Positions 8,617-18,495 are shown, numbered from the stretch's first letter. The stretch is DNA of 64,000 nucleotides from a bacterium (GCA_026224825.1 JAMFRO010000008.1:106209-170208), one strand, 5' to 3'. Numbers and translations are program-made. The notes: generated from the sequence alone by a model not told the origin.

Positions 8617-10325
8617 TTGCGCAGTTTTATGGCCAGAGCGGCACTGGTGAAAGCGAGGATCAGCGTGGCCGTCTGCCATAGGCGCAGTTTGGTGAAAAAC
8701 GGCGGGCGCGAGGGCAACGGCTGCTGATGGCCTTCCGCCAGCCCGGCCTGCAAAGCGCGGGCGAAGGCTCCGGCATCGGCAAAGCGTTCCTCCGGCTTGG
8801 CCGCCAGCGCGCTCTCAAACACTTCGCCCAGCCAGCGTGGTAAATCCGGCCGCATCTTGGCCAAAGGCAGTTTCTCATTCTGGCCGAAGGGGAACGGCCC
8901 GCCGGAAAACATGCGGTATAGGGTCACGCCCAGCGCATAAACCTCAGTCCGCGCCGAGGCAGGGCTGCCGCGCAGCAGCTCGGGCGCCATATAGCGTATG
9001 GTGCCGCCGGGCTTAACGGAATCCGCCGCATCGATGCCGGGCAGAAACGCCAGACCGAGATCGAGCAGCCGCAACTCACCGCGCACCTCGGGCAGCATCA
9101 CATTATCGGGCTTGATGTCGCGGTGGATGACCTGAATGGCCGCCAGGTCCTGGATCGCCTCGCAGAGTTTCAAGGAAATGCCTACACCTTCCGGAAGGTT
9201 CACATAAGGCGGGCGGTTGAGCCGGGCCTCCAGCGTCTCGCCATGGTATAGCGGCATCACCAGATACAGGCAGGTACGGCGCTCGCGCGGCACATCGATA
9301 TAGCGCACCACGCTGGCGCTGTGCACCGCCGTGCCAATCCAGGCCTCACGCATAAAACCGGCGGTGAAAACCTCATCCTGCAGCATGCTCTTCAGCGGGA
9401 TTTTCAGCGCCACCTCGCGCCCGCTGCGCGTATCCACCGCGGCTTTCAGTGTGGTGTAGCGGCCGCGGAACAAGGTCTTACCAATCGCAAACTCATCCCA
9501 CACATCGCCCTGCTTCGGTGGCGAGCGGATCGGCAGATCCGCCAGATGCGCGCTGGCATCGGATTCATCGGCTTGCGGCACGGCATCGACCCGCAGCGCC
9601 ATCACGGATTTGCCGGGCCCCGGCAGCATGGCCAGCACCCTTGCGGCCAGCACATCCACCCCCGCATGCGGCATGGCCGCCAGCGGGCTCAGTGCCGCAT
9701 ACACCAGCTCCGGCAAGCCACCGCCGGCCAGGAGCAGAAATATATCCCCCGCCTCGGCCTCGTCCTCATGAAACGCCAGCGCCAGATCATCCTCCAGCCC
9801 CAGAGCGCGCGAGGGATGCCCGCCCTCCCCCAGCCGCAGATGCGGGCGGATGAGCGGCGTCAGCACGCCCTCGCGCAGGCGGAACAACTGGCAGGCGCCG
9901 ATTTGCACAATCGCCACGCGCCGGTGCTGCAGCAGCAGTGCCGAGAGCGACACCGGGGTGGGGTGGCGGGCCAGCACACCCTGCATCTGCCCGGCCAGCC
10001 AGCGGTTGAGCGAGGTGAGGGACACCGCAGCGGCCCGGCGCGGGGACAGCGTGCGTTGAGCGCCGAAATACCCCTCGGCAAAGCTATGCACGGCGAGCTG
10101 CACCGCATCGCGCGCCGCATTTCCCGGCTGCTCGGTGTGGGATTGCGCGATGATGGCGGCCAGACCCCGATCTTTTCCTGAAGAATCCGGTGCCGCGAAA
10201 TCCGCGCCATCGTACAGCGCATAAAAGGAGCTGGCGTGTTCCGCGGGCGCCTGCGTGGCAAAGCCCGGGGTGACCACCCAGCCCGCTGGGGCGGGGTCAG
10301 CCACGTCCGCCATCACGCCCGCCAT
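8613..10325 (-). CDS. PP2C-like (probably inactive) domain fused to a Ser/Thr protein kinase, C-terminal membrane anchor
   Basis: About 570 residues. The start at 10325 is fixed by a strong AAGGAGG five bases upstream. Residues ~1-250 align with the PP2C domain of bacterial bifunctional phosphatase-kinases (SFAEGYFGAQRTLSP, LNRWLAGQ). However, the metal-binding DG positions read IIAQSH and LLLAGGGLPEL, so the expected Asp residues are missing. The kinase domain (about 270-535) has VALKIP with the ATP-binding Lys, the catalytic loop HRDIKPDNVM, DLG in place of DFG, and MAPE. A hydrophobic segment near the end (TATLILAFTSAALAI) is a probable single membrane anchor. The gene overlaps the adenosyltransferase gene by 29 bp. 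Confidence 0.85.
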   Translation of the reverse strand: MAGVMADVADPAPAGWVVTPGFATQAPAEHASSFYALYDGADFAAPDSSGKDRGLAAIIAQSHTEQPGNAARDAVQLAVHSFAEGYFGAQRTLSPRRAAAVSLTSLNRWLAGQMQGVLARHPTPVSLSALLLQHRRVAIVQIGACQLFRLREGVLTPLIRPHLRLGEGGHPSRALGLEDDLALAFHEDEAEAGDIFLLLAGGGLPELVYAALSPLAAMPHAGVDVLAARVLAMLPGPGKSVMALRVDAVPQADESDASAHLADLPIRSPPKQGDVWDEFAIGKTLFRGRYTTLKAAVDTRSGREVALKIPLKSMLQDEVFTAGFMREAWIGTAVHSASVVRYIDVPRERRTCLYLVMPLYHGETLEARLNRPPYVNLPEGVGISLKLCEAIQDLAAIQVIHRDIKPDNVMLPEVRGELRLLDLGLAFLPGIDAADSVKPGGTIRYMAPELLRGSPASARTEVYALGVTLYRMFSGGPFPFGQNEKLPLAKMRPDLPRWLGEVFESALAAKPEERFADAGAFARALQAGLAEGHQQPLPSRPPFFTKLRLWQTATLILAFTSAALAIKLRK

Positions 10326-10887
10326 CGCGCCCTCCTTGGGGCACCCAGAGCACATCCAGCATGCCCCCGGCATTGGCCATGCGGGCCAGCACAAACAGCA
10401 GATCCGACAGGCGGTTCAGATACACCAGCACCAGCCGGTTCACGGCCTCATCCGGCAGCTCGGTGAGATGCACCACCGCCCGCTCAGCGCGGCGCGCCAC
10501 AGTGCGGGCCAGATGCAGTGCCACCGCCCCCTGCACCCCGGCCGGCAAAATAAAGGAGGTCAACGGCTCCAACTCCGCCGTGGCTTGGTCAATCTGCGCC
10601 TCCAGCCAGTCGATTTGCGCCTGGGTAATGCGTAAGGCCGGTTGCCCCTCCTCGATCGGCACGCAGAGATCGGCTCCCAGATCGAACAGATCGTTCTGGA
10701 TACGCGCCAGCGCCTCATCCTCCGGCCCGGCGCTGTACAGCCTGGCCATGCCGATGGTGGCATTGGCCTCATCCACCTCACCAAGTGCCGCGATGCGCAG
10801 GCTGGATTTGGGCACGCGGGCGCCGTTGCCGAGAGAGGTTTCCCCGTGATCCCCGCCACGCGTATATATTTTATCGAGCTTGACCAT
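10297..10887 (-). CDS. pduO: Cob(I)alamin adenosyltransferase, PduO type
   Basis: About 196 residues from MVKLDKIYTRGGDHGETSL, the typical PduO N-terminus with the ATP-binding TRGGD.G.T motif. The helical core includes EVDEANATIG and ARTVARRAERAVV, followed by NRLSDLLFVLAR. The enzyme transfers adenosyl from ATP to cob(I)alamin to make coenzyme B12. The C-terminus is extended by a GGRDGGRDGGRG tail that lies over the start of the kinase gene. It heads a minus-strand run ending in soxBDAG-purU. Confidence 0.92.
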   Translation of the reverse strand: MVKLDKIYTRGGDHGETSLGNGARVPKSSLRIAALGEVDEANATIGMARLYSAGPEDEALARIQNDLFDLGADLCVPIEEGQPALRITQAQIDWLEAQIDQATAELEPLTSFILPAGVQGAVALHLARTVARRAERAVVHLTELPDEAVNRLVLVYLNRLSDLLFVLARMANAGGMLDVLWVPQGGRDGGRDGGRG

Positions 10888-10926
10888 GCGCCAATGCACC
10901 ACGCGCCGCCGCGCGGTGCAAGCTGA

Positions 10927-11577
10927 TCAGAACGTCCGGTCGGGGAGTTTCTTCAGCCGTGCAAGCAAAGCGCCGCGCGCGGCCTTGGCAGCCTGCCCCA
11001 GTGCCACGAGCTTCCCAACCTGCCCCGGACGGCGCAACACGCAAAGCACTATGGCCGGCAGGTCGAGCGTGCCGCCATCCTTCAGCGCGATGAGCGCCGC
11101 CGGCGGCAGATCAGCATCCGACGGATCGGCAACCGCCCGCAGCGCCGCAAAAGGCACGCCGCGCAACTGGGCGACTCGGGCAACCGCACCGGATTCGAGG
11201 TCGATGGCATCGGGCTGGCTGCGCTCATAGATCAGCGCCTTGTCATGCGCCGTGGCGGCAATCTTCAACCCGGCATAAATCGGCGCGCCCGTGGAGCCGC
11301 CAAGGAAGGACATCAGCACATAATCCGCCGGGTATACGCGGTTGCCTTCCAGAATGGCCGTGGGCACCACAATGCTGCCCGCCACCAGCCCAGGCTTGAG
11401 CCCGCCGGCCAGGCCAAAACTGATCAGCCCCTGCGCGCCCTCAGCCACCAGCGCCTCAGCCGCCTGCTCGGCGCCATACGGCGTGCCGCCACCCACACCC
11501 ACCATGAACCCGGCGTTGCGCAGCCAGCGCGACTCCGCCTTCAACCCCGTGATAAAGCCTATTTTGGCACGCTCCAT
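10927..11577 (-). CDS. hpnG: Hopanoid-associated phosphorylase (HpnG-like nucleoside phosphorylase)
   Basis: 216 residues of the purine/uridine phosphorylase superfamily: IGFITGLKAESR at the N-terminus, LISFGLAGGLKPGL, then AIDLESGAVARVA (superfamily active-site segment) and a C-terminal VLRRPGQVGKL typical of HpnG. HpnG removes adenine from adenosylhopane to give ribosylhopane in hopanoid side-chain synthesis. No other hopanoid gene is in the window, so function rests on sequence alone. An MTA/SAH nucleosidase-like role is the alternative. Confidence 0.78.
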   Translation of the reverse strand: MERAKIGFITGLKAESRWLRNAGFMVGVGGGTPYGAEQAAEALVAEGAQGLISFGLAGGLKPGLVAGSIVVPTAILEGNRVYPADYVLMSFLGGSTGAPIYAGLKIAATAHDKALIYERSQPDAIDLESGAVARVAQLRGVPFAALRAVADPSDADLPPAALIALKDGGTLDLPAIVLCVLRRPGQVGKLVALGQAAKAARGALLARLKKLPDRTF

Positions 11578-11665
11578 ACAAAGCGCGTTAGCAGGTTCTT
11601 TTGTGATTCGGAATGATTAACCGCAACCGGTTACATAAAATAACCTTAAGCTGGTTATTAAAACT

Positions 11666-11740
11666 TGGTGAGCCCGGTGGGGGTCGAACCCACGGCCGTC
11701 CGATTAAAAGTCGGATGCTCTACCACTGAGCTACAGGCTC
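11666..11740 (-). tRNA. tRNA-Lys (anticodon UUU)
   Basis: Read on the minus strand, the 75-nt sequence folds as a complete cloverleaf. The acceptor stem is GAGCCTG/CGGGCTC, the D arm is TAGCTCAGTGGTAGAGC, and the anticodon stem TCCGA/TCGGA encloses loop CTTTTAA with anticodon TTT. The T arm is GTGGGTTCGACCCCCAC and CCA is encoded. It lies just downstream of the cyclophilin gene terminator. A TTGACT at 11781-11776 could be its -35, but no clear -10 is seen. Confidence 0.96.
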
Positions 11741-11783
11741 TCACGCGGGCGCAGGTGCCATCTTTAGGATGGTGAAGTCAAGG

Positions 11784-11820
11784 GGGTAAAAGGCCAGGGC
11801 TCTGCCCTGGCCTTTTACCC
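11784..11820. terminator. Strong hairpin terminator between ppi gene and tRNA-Lys
   Basis: A perfect 17-bp inverted repeat (11784-11800 and 11804-11820) has a 3-nt loop. The core GGCCAGGGC/GCCCTGGCC is flanked by AAAA and TTTT on both sides, so it can work on either strand. It begins one base after the stop of the minus-strand cyclophilin gene. Confidence 0.85.
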
Positions 11821-12360
11821 CTAGACGACAACCATCTTAATGATGGAGTCCGGGTTATCCAGATGCCCGGTGGTGGGGTCGCCTTTCTTGATTTGCTGCA
11901 CGGCATCCATGCCGGCCGTCACCTGGCCGACGATGGTGTATTGCCCATCGAGGAATGTGGCGGGCGCAAAGCAGATAAAGAATTGCGAATTGGCTGAGTT
12001 GGGGTCCGAGGTGCGGGCCATGCCCACCGTCCCGGTGAGGAAGCTCGCATTCTGGGAGAATTCGGCCGGCACATTGGGCAGAGGCGAGCCGCTGGCACCG
12101 GTATTGGTCGGATCACCCGTCTGCGCCATGAAGCCGGCGATGACGCGGAAGAACTGGCAGCCGTTATAAAACCCCTGTGCCGTGAGGGTGCGCAGCCGCT
12201 CGGCCGATTGCGGCGCCAGATCCGGGCGGAGCTGGATGGTGACGTCGCCATAGGTGAGCGTCATCTTCAGCGTGTTGGAAACAGTTGTATCAGCGAGCGC
12301 CACGCCGGACACGAAGGGCAGTGCGGCGGTGGTGGTGATTAGGGTGCGGCGGCGGATCAT
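11821..12360 (-). CDS. Exported peptidyl-prolyl cis-trans isomerase (cyclophilin)
   Basis: 179 residues. An N-terminal signal sequence (MIRRRTLITTTAALPFVSGVALA) suggests export to the periplasm. The cyclophilin core shows FYNGCQFFRVIAGFMAQTGDP, FLTGTVGMARTSDPNSANSQFFI and FLDGQYTIVGQV, with the catalytic Arg in FFRV. It is closely similar to the next upstream gene but for the signal peptide, a tandem paralogue pair. It probably assists folding of exported proteins. Confidence 0.92.
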   Translation of the reverse strand: MIRRRTLITTTAALPFVSGVALADTTVSNTLKMTLTYGDVTIQLRPDLAPQSAERLRTLTAQGFYNGCQFFRVIAGFMAQTGDPTNTGASGSPLPNVPAEFSQNASFLTGTVGMARTSDPNSANSQFFICFAPATFLDGQYTIVGQVTAGMDAVQQIKKGDPTTGHLDNPDSIIKMVVV

Positions 12361-12387
12361 GCTTCACCTTTTCAGTTTTTTGTTATT

Positions 12388-12876
12388 TTAGGCAACGACA
12401 AGTTTAATGATGGCATCCGGATCCTGCACCGAGCCACTGGAGCCGGCCCCTTTCTTGATCTGCTGCACGGCATCAATACCCGCGGTCACCTGGCCGACGA
12501 TGGTGTACTGACCATCCAGCCATGCACAGGGCGCAAAACAGATAAAGAATTGCGAGTTGGCGGAATCGGGGTCCTGGGTGCGGGCCATGCCGAGCGTGCC
12601 GGTGAGGAAGCTCGCATCCTTGCTGAATTCAGCCGGCAGGTTGGGCAGGGACGAGCCGCCGGTGCCGGTGTCGCCGGGGTCACCGGTCTGCGCCATGAAA
12701 TCGGCGATGACGCGGAAGAATTTACGGCCGTCGTAGAACCCCTCGGCGGCCAGCGTGCGCAGGCGCTCGGCGGCGAGTGGTGCCAGATCCGGGCGCAGTT
12801 GGATCGTGACTTCGCCGTATTTCAGCGTCAGTTTCAGCGTGTTGGAAACTTGTGTATCGGTCTGTGTTTCGCTCAT
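12388..12876 (-). CDS. ppiB: Cytosolic peptidyl-prolyl cis-trans isomerase B
   Basis: 162 residues and no signal peptide. The cyclophilin motifs FFRVIADFMAQTGDP, GMARTQDPDSANSQFFI and WLDGQYTIVGQV are present. It lies 27 bp upstream of its exported paralogue and just after coaD, in the gyrA-coaD-ppi-ppi order. Paralogue similarity along the whole core points to a local duplication followed by gain or loss of a signal sequence. Confidence 0.93.
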   Translation of the reverse strand: MSETQTDTQVSNTLKLTLKYGEVTIQLRPDLAPLAAERLRTLAAEGFYDGRKFFRVIADFMAQTGDPGDTGTGGSSLPNLPAEFSKDASFLTGTLGMARTQDPDSANSQFFICFAPCAWLDGQYTIVGQVTAGIDAVQQIKKGAGSSGSVQDPDAIIKLVVA

Positions 12877-12884
12877 GGCGTGAT

Positions 12885-13388
12885 CTACCTTTTTTGCAAT
12901 TTTGCCACTGTGGTTTCGGCCGTCAGTTTCGGCACGAAGCTGGTAATGTCGCCACCGAAAGCGGCGATGTCCTTCACGAAGCGTGAGGAGATGAACTGGT
13001 GGTGTTCACTGGCCATCAGGAACACGGTTTCGATGGTCGGATCGAGCCGGTAATTCATGCCCGTCATCTGGCATTCATAGTCGAAATCGGAGACCGCGCG
13101 CAGGCCCCGGATGATCATTTTAGCGCCCACCTCGCGCGCGAATTGCGTAAGCAGCGAGGAGAACGGCCGGACCTCGACGGTGATGCCGGACGCGTCCGCG
13201 ATGGGGCGGATTTCCGCCTCCACAAGTGCCACGCGCTCTTCCAGCGTAAAGATCGGCCCTTTGCCGGCGTTCAACGCCACACCGATGATCAACCGGTCAA
13301 CCAACCGCGCGGCGCGGGCGATCACATCGATATGCCCATTGGTAATGGGATCGAACGTGCCGGGGTAGAGCGCGACATGATCAGCCAT
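12885..13388 (-). CDS. coaD: Phosphopantetheine adenylyltransferase
   Basis: About 167 residues from [22 protein letters not shown], the canonical CoaD start with the nucleotidyltransferase motif [19 protein letters not shown] near the C-terminus is also diagnostic. The enzyme makes dephospho-CoA from ATP and 4'-phosphopantetheine. The start overlaps the end of gyrA by 8 bp. Confidence 0.96.
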   Translation of the reverse strand: MADHVALYPGTFDPITNGHIDVIARAARLVDRLIIGVALNAGKGPIFTLEERVALVEAEIRPIADASGITVEVRPFSSLLTQFAREVGAKMIIRGLRAVSDFDYECQMTGMNYRLDPTIETVFLMASEHHQFISSRFVKDIAAFGGDITSFVPKLTAETTVAKLQKR

Positions 13389-16125
13389 CCGAGGGTTCCT
13401 GTTCCGGTTCAGATTCCTGCTCTTGTTCCAGCACGGGAAACACGCTGGTGACGCGCTCGTCATCGTTCAGGCGCAACAAAGTCACACCCATGGCGGTACG
13501 GCCGGTGAGCCGCACCTGGTCCGCCGGCACGCGGATCAGCCGCCCGCCATCGGTGACGAGCATGATGTCATCGCCCGGCCGCACGGCAAAACTGCCGGCC
13601 ACGGCATTGCCGTTGCGCTTGGGGTTCAGCGTGAGATTGGCGATGCCCTGCCCGCCGCGCCCGGTGACGCGGTATTCATAGGCCGAGCTGCGCTTGCCGA
13701 AACCGGAATCGGTAATGGTGAGCAGGAGTTCTTCCGCTTCCTGCAATTCCTTCACACGCCCTTCGGAGAGCGCCACTTCGGGCACCGGCTCTTCATCGCC
13801 GCCAGAATCACTGGAAGTCTCGGCATCATCCTCGGTGCGGCGCTGCTTAAGGTAAGCCGTGCGCTCCTCCACGCTGGCATCGACATGGCGCAGCACGGAG
13901 AGGCTCATCACCTCATCCTCAGGTGCCAGTTTAATACCGCGCACGCCCGTGGAATCGCGGCCCGAGAACACGCGTAGATTATCATCGGTGATCTGGAAGC
14001 GGATGCAGCGGCCGCGCTTGGTGGCGAGGAACACGTCATCGCCATCGCGGCAGGTGGACACGCCGATGAGATGATCGCCCTCATCGAGCTTCATGGCGAT
14101 CAAGCCGGAAGCACGGACATTCTTGAAATCCGCCAGCTTGTTACGGCGCACGCCGCCCGAGGAGGTGGCGAATACCAGATGCAAATTCTCCCACAAATCC
14201 TCATCCTGCGGCAGCGGCAGCACGGTGGTGATCTGATCGGAGCCCAGCTCGGGGAGCAAATTCACCAGCGCCCTGCCCTTGCCTGTGGCCCCACCTTCCG
14301 GCAGGCGCCAGACCTTCTCGCGGAACACCTTGCCGCCCGAGGAGAAGAACAGCACGAACTGATGCGTATGCCCATTGAAGCTGCGGGTGACGATATCATC
14401 GCCGCGCGTGGACGCCGCCGAGCGCCCGCGCCCGCCGCGATTCTGCTGGCGGAACACATCCAGCGGCGTACGTTTGATAAACCCGTCGCGGGTGATGGTG
14501 ACGACCATCTGCCCCGGCTCGATCAGGCTCTCGTCATCGAGATCGGAATCGACATCCTCGATGGTGGATTTACGCACGCTCGCGATTTTTTCACGCGCCT
14601 GCATCAGCTCATCACGCATGACCTCCAGCCGGCGGATGCGCGAGCCGATGATCTCCAGAAACTCCTTGATTTTTTCCGCAACTTCCGAGAGCTCAGCCTG
14701 GATCTTGTCGCGCTCCAACCCGGTCAAACGGGCCAGGCGCAGCTCCAGAATCCCACGCGCCTGCGCGTCGGTCAGATGGATGGTGTTCGCGGCCGAAACC
14801 TCATTGCCGACATCATCGATCAGCGCCAGCAGCGGCAGCACATTTTCCGCAGGCCATTCCCGCTCCATCAACGCCACGCGGGCAGTGTTGGAATCCGGGC
14901 TGCCACGGATGATCTTGATCACCTCATCAATATTCGCAACGGCAATGCCAAGCCCGATCAACAGATGCGCCCGGTCCCGCGCCTTATTCAGGTCGAACCG
15001 CGCCCGGCGCAGAATGACTTCCTCGCGGAATTCGATAAAGAGCCGCAACAGCTCCTTCAGCCCCATCTGCCGCGGTTTGCCGCGGTCCAGCGCCAGCATG
15101 TTAATGCCGAAACTCGTCTGCAGATTCGTCATGCGGTAGAGCTGGTTCAGCACCACCTCCCCCGTCGCATCGCGCTTCAGCTCGATGACGATCCGCATAC
15201 CATCGCGGTCGGACTCATCGCGCAGATCGGCAATGCCCTCGATCTCCTTGGCCCGCACCAACTCGGCGATGCGCTCCAGCAGCGTGGACTTATTCACCTG
15301 ATACGGAATCTCGGTAACGACGATCGCATCACGATCCTTACGGATCTGCTCCACCCCGGCCCGCGCGCGCAAAATGATCGAGCCACGCCCCGTTTCGAAA
15401 GCGTTGCGGATGCCCGAACGCCCAAGAATAATGCCGGCAGTCGGAAAATCCGGCCCCGGCACGATCTTCATCAGCTCTTCGAGCGAAATATCCGGCTCCG
15501 CAATCATCGCCAGCGTCGCATCCATAATCTCGGACGGGTTATGCGGCGGAATGTTTGTCGCCATGCCCACGGCGATGCCGTTCGAGCCATTGATGAGCAG
15601 ATTCGGGAAAGCGGCCGGCAGCACTTTCGGCTCCTGCTCGCTCTCATCATAGTTCGGCTGGAAATCCACCGTATCGCGGTCGATATCACCCAGCAGCAGC
15701 ATCGCCGAATTGGCCAGGCGCATCTCGGTATAACGCATCGCGGCGGGCATATCGCCATCGATGGAGCCAAAATTCCCCTGCCCGTCGATGAGCGGCAGAC
15801 GCATGGAAAAATTCTGCGCCATACGCACAGCCGCCAGATAAATCGCGCTGTCGCCATGCGGATGGAACGTACCCATCACATCGCCGGTCATGCGCGCGGA
15901 TTTGCGGTAGGGCTTGTCCGGCGTATTCCCCGCCTCATGCATGGCGTACAAAATGCGCCGGTGCACCGGCTTCAGCCCATCCCGCGCATCGGGCAATGCC
16001 CGGCTGACAATGACGGACATGGCGTAATCCAGATAGGATTTACGCATCTCCTGCTCGATGGAAACAGGCTCCTGGCCGCGCGGGGGGATGGGCTCCGCGC
16101 CGGGCTCTTCGGTTGTGTCACTCAT
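13381..16125 (-). CDS. gyrA: DNA gyrase subunit A
   Basis: 914 residues. The N-terminal breakage-reunion domain contains HPHGDSAIY and the catalytic Tyr132 in [10 protein letters not shown]. The C-terminal half has the beta-pinwheel repeats and the GyrA box region ([12 protein letters not shown]). An acidic insertion ([16 protein letters not shown]) sits in the C-terminal domain. The position equivalent to E. coli Asp87 is Leu97 (codon CTG at 15837-15835), an unusual residue in the quinolone-determining region. The Ser83 equivalent is Ser93. Confidence 0.97.
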   Translation of the reverse strand: MSDTTEEPGAEPIPPRGQEPVSIEQEMRKSYLDYAMSVIVSRALPDARDGLKPVHRRILYAMHEAGNTPDKPYRKSARMTGDVMGTFHPHGDSAIYLAAVRMAQNFSMRLPLIDGQGNFGSIDGDMPAAMRYTEMRLANSAMLLLGDIDRDTVDFQPNYDESEQEPKVLPAAFPNLLINGSNGIAVGMATNIPPHNPSEIMDATLAMIAEPDISLEELMKIVPGPDFPTAGIILGRSGIRNAFETGRGSIILRARAGVEQIRKDRDAIVVTEIPYQVNKSTLLERIAELVRAKEIEGIADLRDESDRDGMRIVIELKRDATGEVVLNQLYRMTNLQTSFGINMLALDRGKPRQMGLKELLRLFIEFREEVILRRARFDLNKARDRAHLLIGLGIAVANIDEVIKIIRGSPDSNTARVALMEREWPAENVLPLLALIDDVGNEVSAANTIHLTDAQARGILELRLARLTGLERDKIQAELSEVAEKIKEFLEIIGSRIRRLEVMRDELMQAREKIASVRKSTIEDVDSDLDDESLIEPGQMVVTITRDGFIKRTPLDVFRQQNRGGRGRSAASTRGDDIVTRSFNGHTHQFVLFFSSGGKVFREKVWRLPEGGATGKGRALVNLLPELGSDQITTVLPLPQDEDLWENLHLVFATSSGGVRRNKLADFKNVRASGLIAMKLDEGDHLIGVSTCRDGDDVFLATKRGRCIRFQITDDNLRVFSGRDSTGVRGIKLAPEDEVMSLSVLRHVDASVEERTAYLKQRRTEDDAETSSDSGGDEEPVPEVALSEGRVKELQEAEELLLTITDSGFGKRSSAYEYRVTGRGGQGIANLTLNPKRNGNAVAGSFAVRPGDDIMLVTDGGRLIRVPADQVRLTGRTAMGVTLLRLNDDERVTSVFPVLEQEQESEPEQEPSDG

Positions 16126-16266
16126 GTTAAGTCAGAGACTCTGGGTTACGGGCGCAAAGCGCACCGAGGGTGCCATTCAAGGCATTGAAACACTTGAGAA
16201 AAATATACTGCATTGCGAGGGTTTTATAGCATGGCGCGGCCGGGCTGACAAATCCCGGGGATGGAA

Positions 16267-16848
16267 TTACCCCTGGCGGAAACCGGCGAGCCGGCTGGCT
16301 CGCAATATGGCGCGTATGTCAGCCAGGGCCACATCCAGATCACGGTTTTCCACGAGATAGTCGAACTCCCCGGCATGGGAGATCTCGGCCTCCGCATGCG
16401 CCATGCGCGCCTCCACCTGCGCGGGCTCGTCACCGCGCTTGGTCAGGCGCTCGTGCAGCACCTCCAGCGAGGGCGGTTTGATGAACACGCCCACGACGTC
16501 TTTTCCGAGCGAGGCGCGGAGCTGGCGGAAGCCTTGCCAGTCGATGTCGAACATCACGTCCTGGCCCGCGCTTAACGCGGCTTCCACCGCGGCGCGCGGC
16601 GTGCCGTAGGAGCCGCCGAACACGCGGGCGTATTCCAGCAGTTCCGCGTTTTCCACCATCTCATCAAACCGCTCCTGGCTGATGAAGAAATAGTGTTTGC
16701 CTTCCTTCTCACCCGGCCGGCGCGCGCGCGTGGTAACGCTTACGGAGAGGCTCAGCGCGTCATCCTGCTCCAGCAGGGCACGCGAGAGCGTGGTCTTGCC
16801 GGCGCCCGAGGGGGCAGCCAGCACCAGGCAGAGGCCGCGCCTACTCAA
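16267..16848 (-). CDS. gmk: Guanylate kinase
   Basis: 193 residues: P-loop APSGAGKTTL at the N-terminus, then SVTTRARRPGEKEGKHYFF (GMP-binding) and VMFDIDWQGFRQL. It phosphorylates GMP to GDP. The start overlaps the end of the yicC-family gene by 8 bp, the common yicC-gmk pairing in proteobacteria. Confidence 0.96.
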   Translation of the reverse strand: MSRRGLCLVLAAPSGAGKTTLSRALLEQDDALSLSVSVTTRARRPGEKEGKHYFFISQERFDEMVENAELLEYARVFGGSYGTPRAAVEAALSAGQDVMFDIDWQGFRQLRASLGKDVVGVFIKPPSLEVLHERLTKRGDEPAQVEARMAHAEAEISHAGEFDYLVENRDLDVALADIRAILRASRLAGFRQG

Positions 16849-17740
16849 TGTTCTGCACCTGCTCGCGGAGCTGCTCGATGGCGGCTTTGAGGGCGAGGCC
16901 GATATTGGTGAGCGGCACCGAGCTGGATTTGCTGCAAAGCGTATTGGCCTCGCGGTTGAACTCCTGCATCAAAAAATCCAGTTTCCGCCCCACCGCGACG
17001 CCTTCCTTCAGCAACGCCGCAGCCGCCTCAATATGCGCGGAAAGCCGGTCCAGCTCCTCACGCACATCGGATTTGGTGGTGAGCAGCGCGATCTCCTGGG
17101 CGATGCGCTCCTCGGGCAGGTTCGGCGTGCCGCCGATCAGCTCGGCCAGTTGTGCTGCCAGCTTGGCGCGGTGCAGCTCGGGCTGTTTGGCGGCTTCCAG
17201 CGCGGCGGCCTCACGCAGCAGCGAAATCTCATGCAGATTGGTCGCCGCAATCGCTGCCAGTTTCTGCCCCTCGGCAGCACGCGAGGCGGCGAGGCCATCG
17301 AGCGCCTGCACGAAGGCGGCGCGCGCGGCATCGCTCAGCGCGGCGCGCTCTTCCTCGGTTTCCTCCTGCACCTGCCCGCCGCGCAGCACGCCGGGCAGTG
17401 CCAGCAGCAATTCCGCGCGCGGTGCCGGGCCGCCATAGCTGGCAGCCAGCTCCAATGCCAAAGCCTTCACCCGCTCCAGCGCCGCCAGATCCGTCGCCAC
17501 GCTGGCCGCCGCTTCGCGCTTAACGCTGAGCGTGCCGGAAATATTGCCGCGCTTGAACGCCTTGGCGGCGAGGTCGCGCAGCGGCAGCTCCAGGGCCTCC
17601 AGCCCATTGGCCAGGCGGAGCTTTATATCCAGCCCCCGGCCATTCACGCTGCGCAGCTCCCAGATGAAGGCCGCACTGCCGGCCTCCCCCTGGGTACGGG
17701 CGAATCCGGTCATCGAGGCCAAATGTTTGTATTCACTCAT
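16841..17740 (-). CDS. yicC: YicC family protein (endoribonuclease-like)
   Basis: About 299 residues from MSEYKHLASMTGFARTQGEAG. The SMTGFAR start, the ELRSVNGRGLDIKLRL segment and the C-terminal DFLMQEFNREANTLCSKSS are hallmarks of YicC/YloC proteins. E. coli YicC is reported to act in RNA turnover as an endoribonuclease. It forms an operon with gmk. Confidence 0.92.
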   Translation of the reverse strand: MSEYKHLASMTGFARTQGEAGSAAFIWELRSVNGRGLDIKLRLANGLEALELPLRDLAAKAFKRGNISGTLSVKREAAASVATDLAALERVKALALELAASYGGPAPRAELLLALPGVLRGGQVQEETEEERAALSDAARAAFVQALDGLAASRAAEGQKLAAIAATNLHEISLLREAAALEAAKQPELHRAKLAAQLAELIGGTPNLPEERIAQEIALLTTKSDVREELDRLSAHIEAAAALLKEGVAVGRKLDFLMQEFNREANTLCSKSSSVPLTNIGLALKAAIEQLREQVQNIE

Positions 17741-17778
17741 GGGCTGGCCTCTTAGCAGGAGGCTGCTAATCTGGCGAT

Positions 17779-18495
17779 ATGAGCCCACCGCGCTTGATCT
17801 GGTGCCTAGGAATGTACGCCAGCGGCTCCACCTGGCTGTTCAACGCCGCGCGCGCCGTGGCCGCCACCCTCTACCCCGACCTCCACATCGCCGGGCATTT
17901 CGCCGACGAGGCCCGGCGCCCGCGCCCCCTGCCCCGCGCCCTGAATGTGGTGAAAACCCACGACCTCCCCTTTGCGTCGGCGCGGTTCATGGGGGCCCAG
18001 GCGGATGTCATCCTCATCTCACTGCGCGACCCGCGCGATGCCGTAACCTCGATGATGCAGCACATGCGGCTGGATTTTGCGCCGGCGCTGCGGCGTGCCG
18101 CGACATCCGGGCAATTCGCGGCGGGTTTCCACGCCGATGCCCGGTCATCGCTGTATATCTATGAATCCGGCTTCACGGATACGGCCGAAACCTTTGACAG
18201 CCTGGCCACGGCCCTTGGCGGTGAGCTGACGGATGCCCAGCGCGCGGCACTGTTCACAGCCACAAGGCGAAGCAAAATAGAGGAAAAAATTTCCCGCCTG
18301 GCGGACCTGCCCACCGCCTGGCGCAACCCGGCCGATGGCGACCTGCTGGACCGCGACACCCAATGGCACCGCCACCACGCCGGGCGCGACGGCGAGAGCG
18401 GGCGCTGGCGCCGCATGCTGCAGGTGCCGGAGGTGGCGCAAATCGAGCAGAAAATGGCTGGGTTTATGCGTTCATTCGGCTATCTTGGTGAATAG
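17779..18495 (+). CDS. Sulfotransferase-family protein
   Basis: 238 residues. The N-terminal LIWCLGMYASGSTWLFNA matches the 5'-phosphosulfate-binding loop of PAPS-dependent sulfotransferases. VILISLRDPRDAVTSMM matches the 3'-phosphate-binding motif (R..DP.D...S). Length fits short bacterial members. The acceptor is unknown. It is divergent from yicC and stands alone. Confidence 0.72.
   Translation: MSPPRLIWCLGMYASGSTWLFNAARAVAATLYPDLHIAGHFADEARRPRPLPRALNVVKTHDLPFASARFMGAQADVILISLRDPRDAVTSMMQHMRLDFAPALRRAATSGQFAAGFHADARSSLYIYESGFTDTAETFDSLATALGGELTDAQRAALFTATRRSKIEEKISRLADLPTAWRNPADGDLLDRDTQWHRHHAGRDGESGRWRRMLQVPEVAQIEQKMAGFMRSFGYLGE

Noticed and set aside
11666..11740. tRNA-Lys as an integration site of a genomic island
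   Set aside because: No integrase, no repeat of the tRNA 3' end and only housekeeping genes lie on either side.
12388..12876. Degenerate or duplicated pseudogene of the exported cyclophilin
   Set aside because: Both copies have complete, distinct reading frames and active-site residues, so they are functional paralogues.
14071..16188. A ~700-codon open frame on the plus strand opposite gyrA
   Set aside because: It is the antisense shadow of gyrA in GC-rich DNA. Its Arg/His/Gln-rich translation has no domain, while gyrA is certain.
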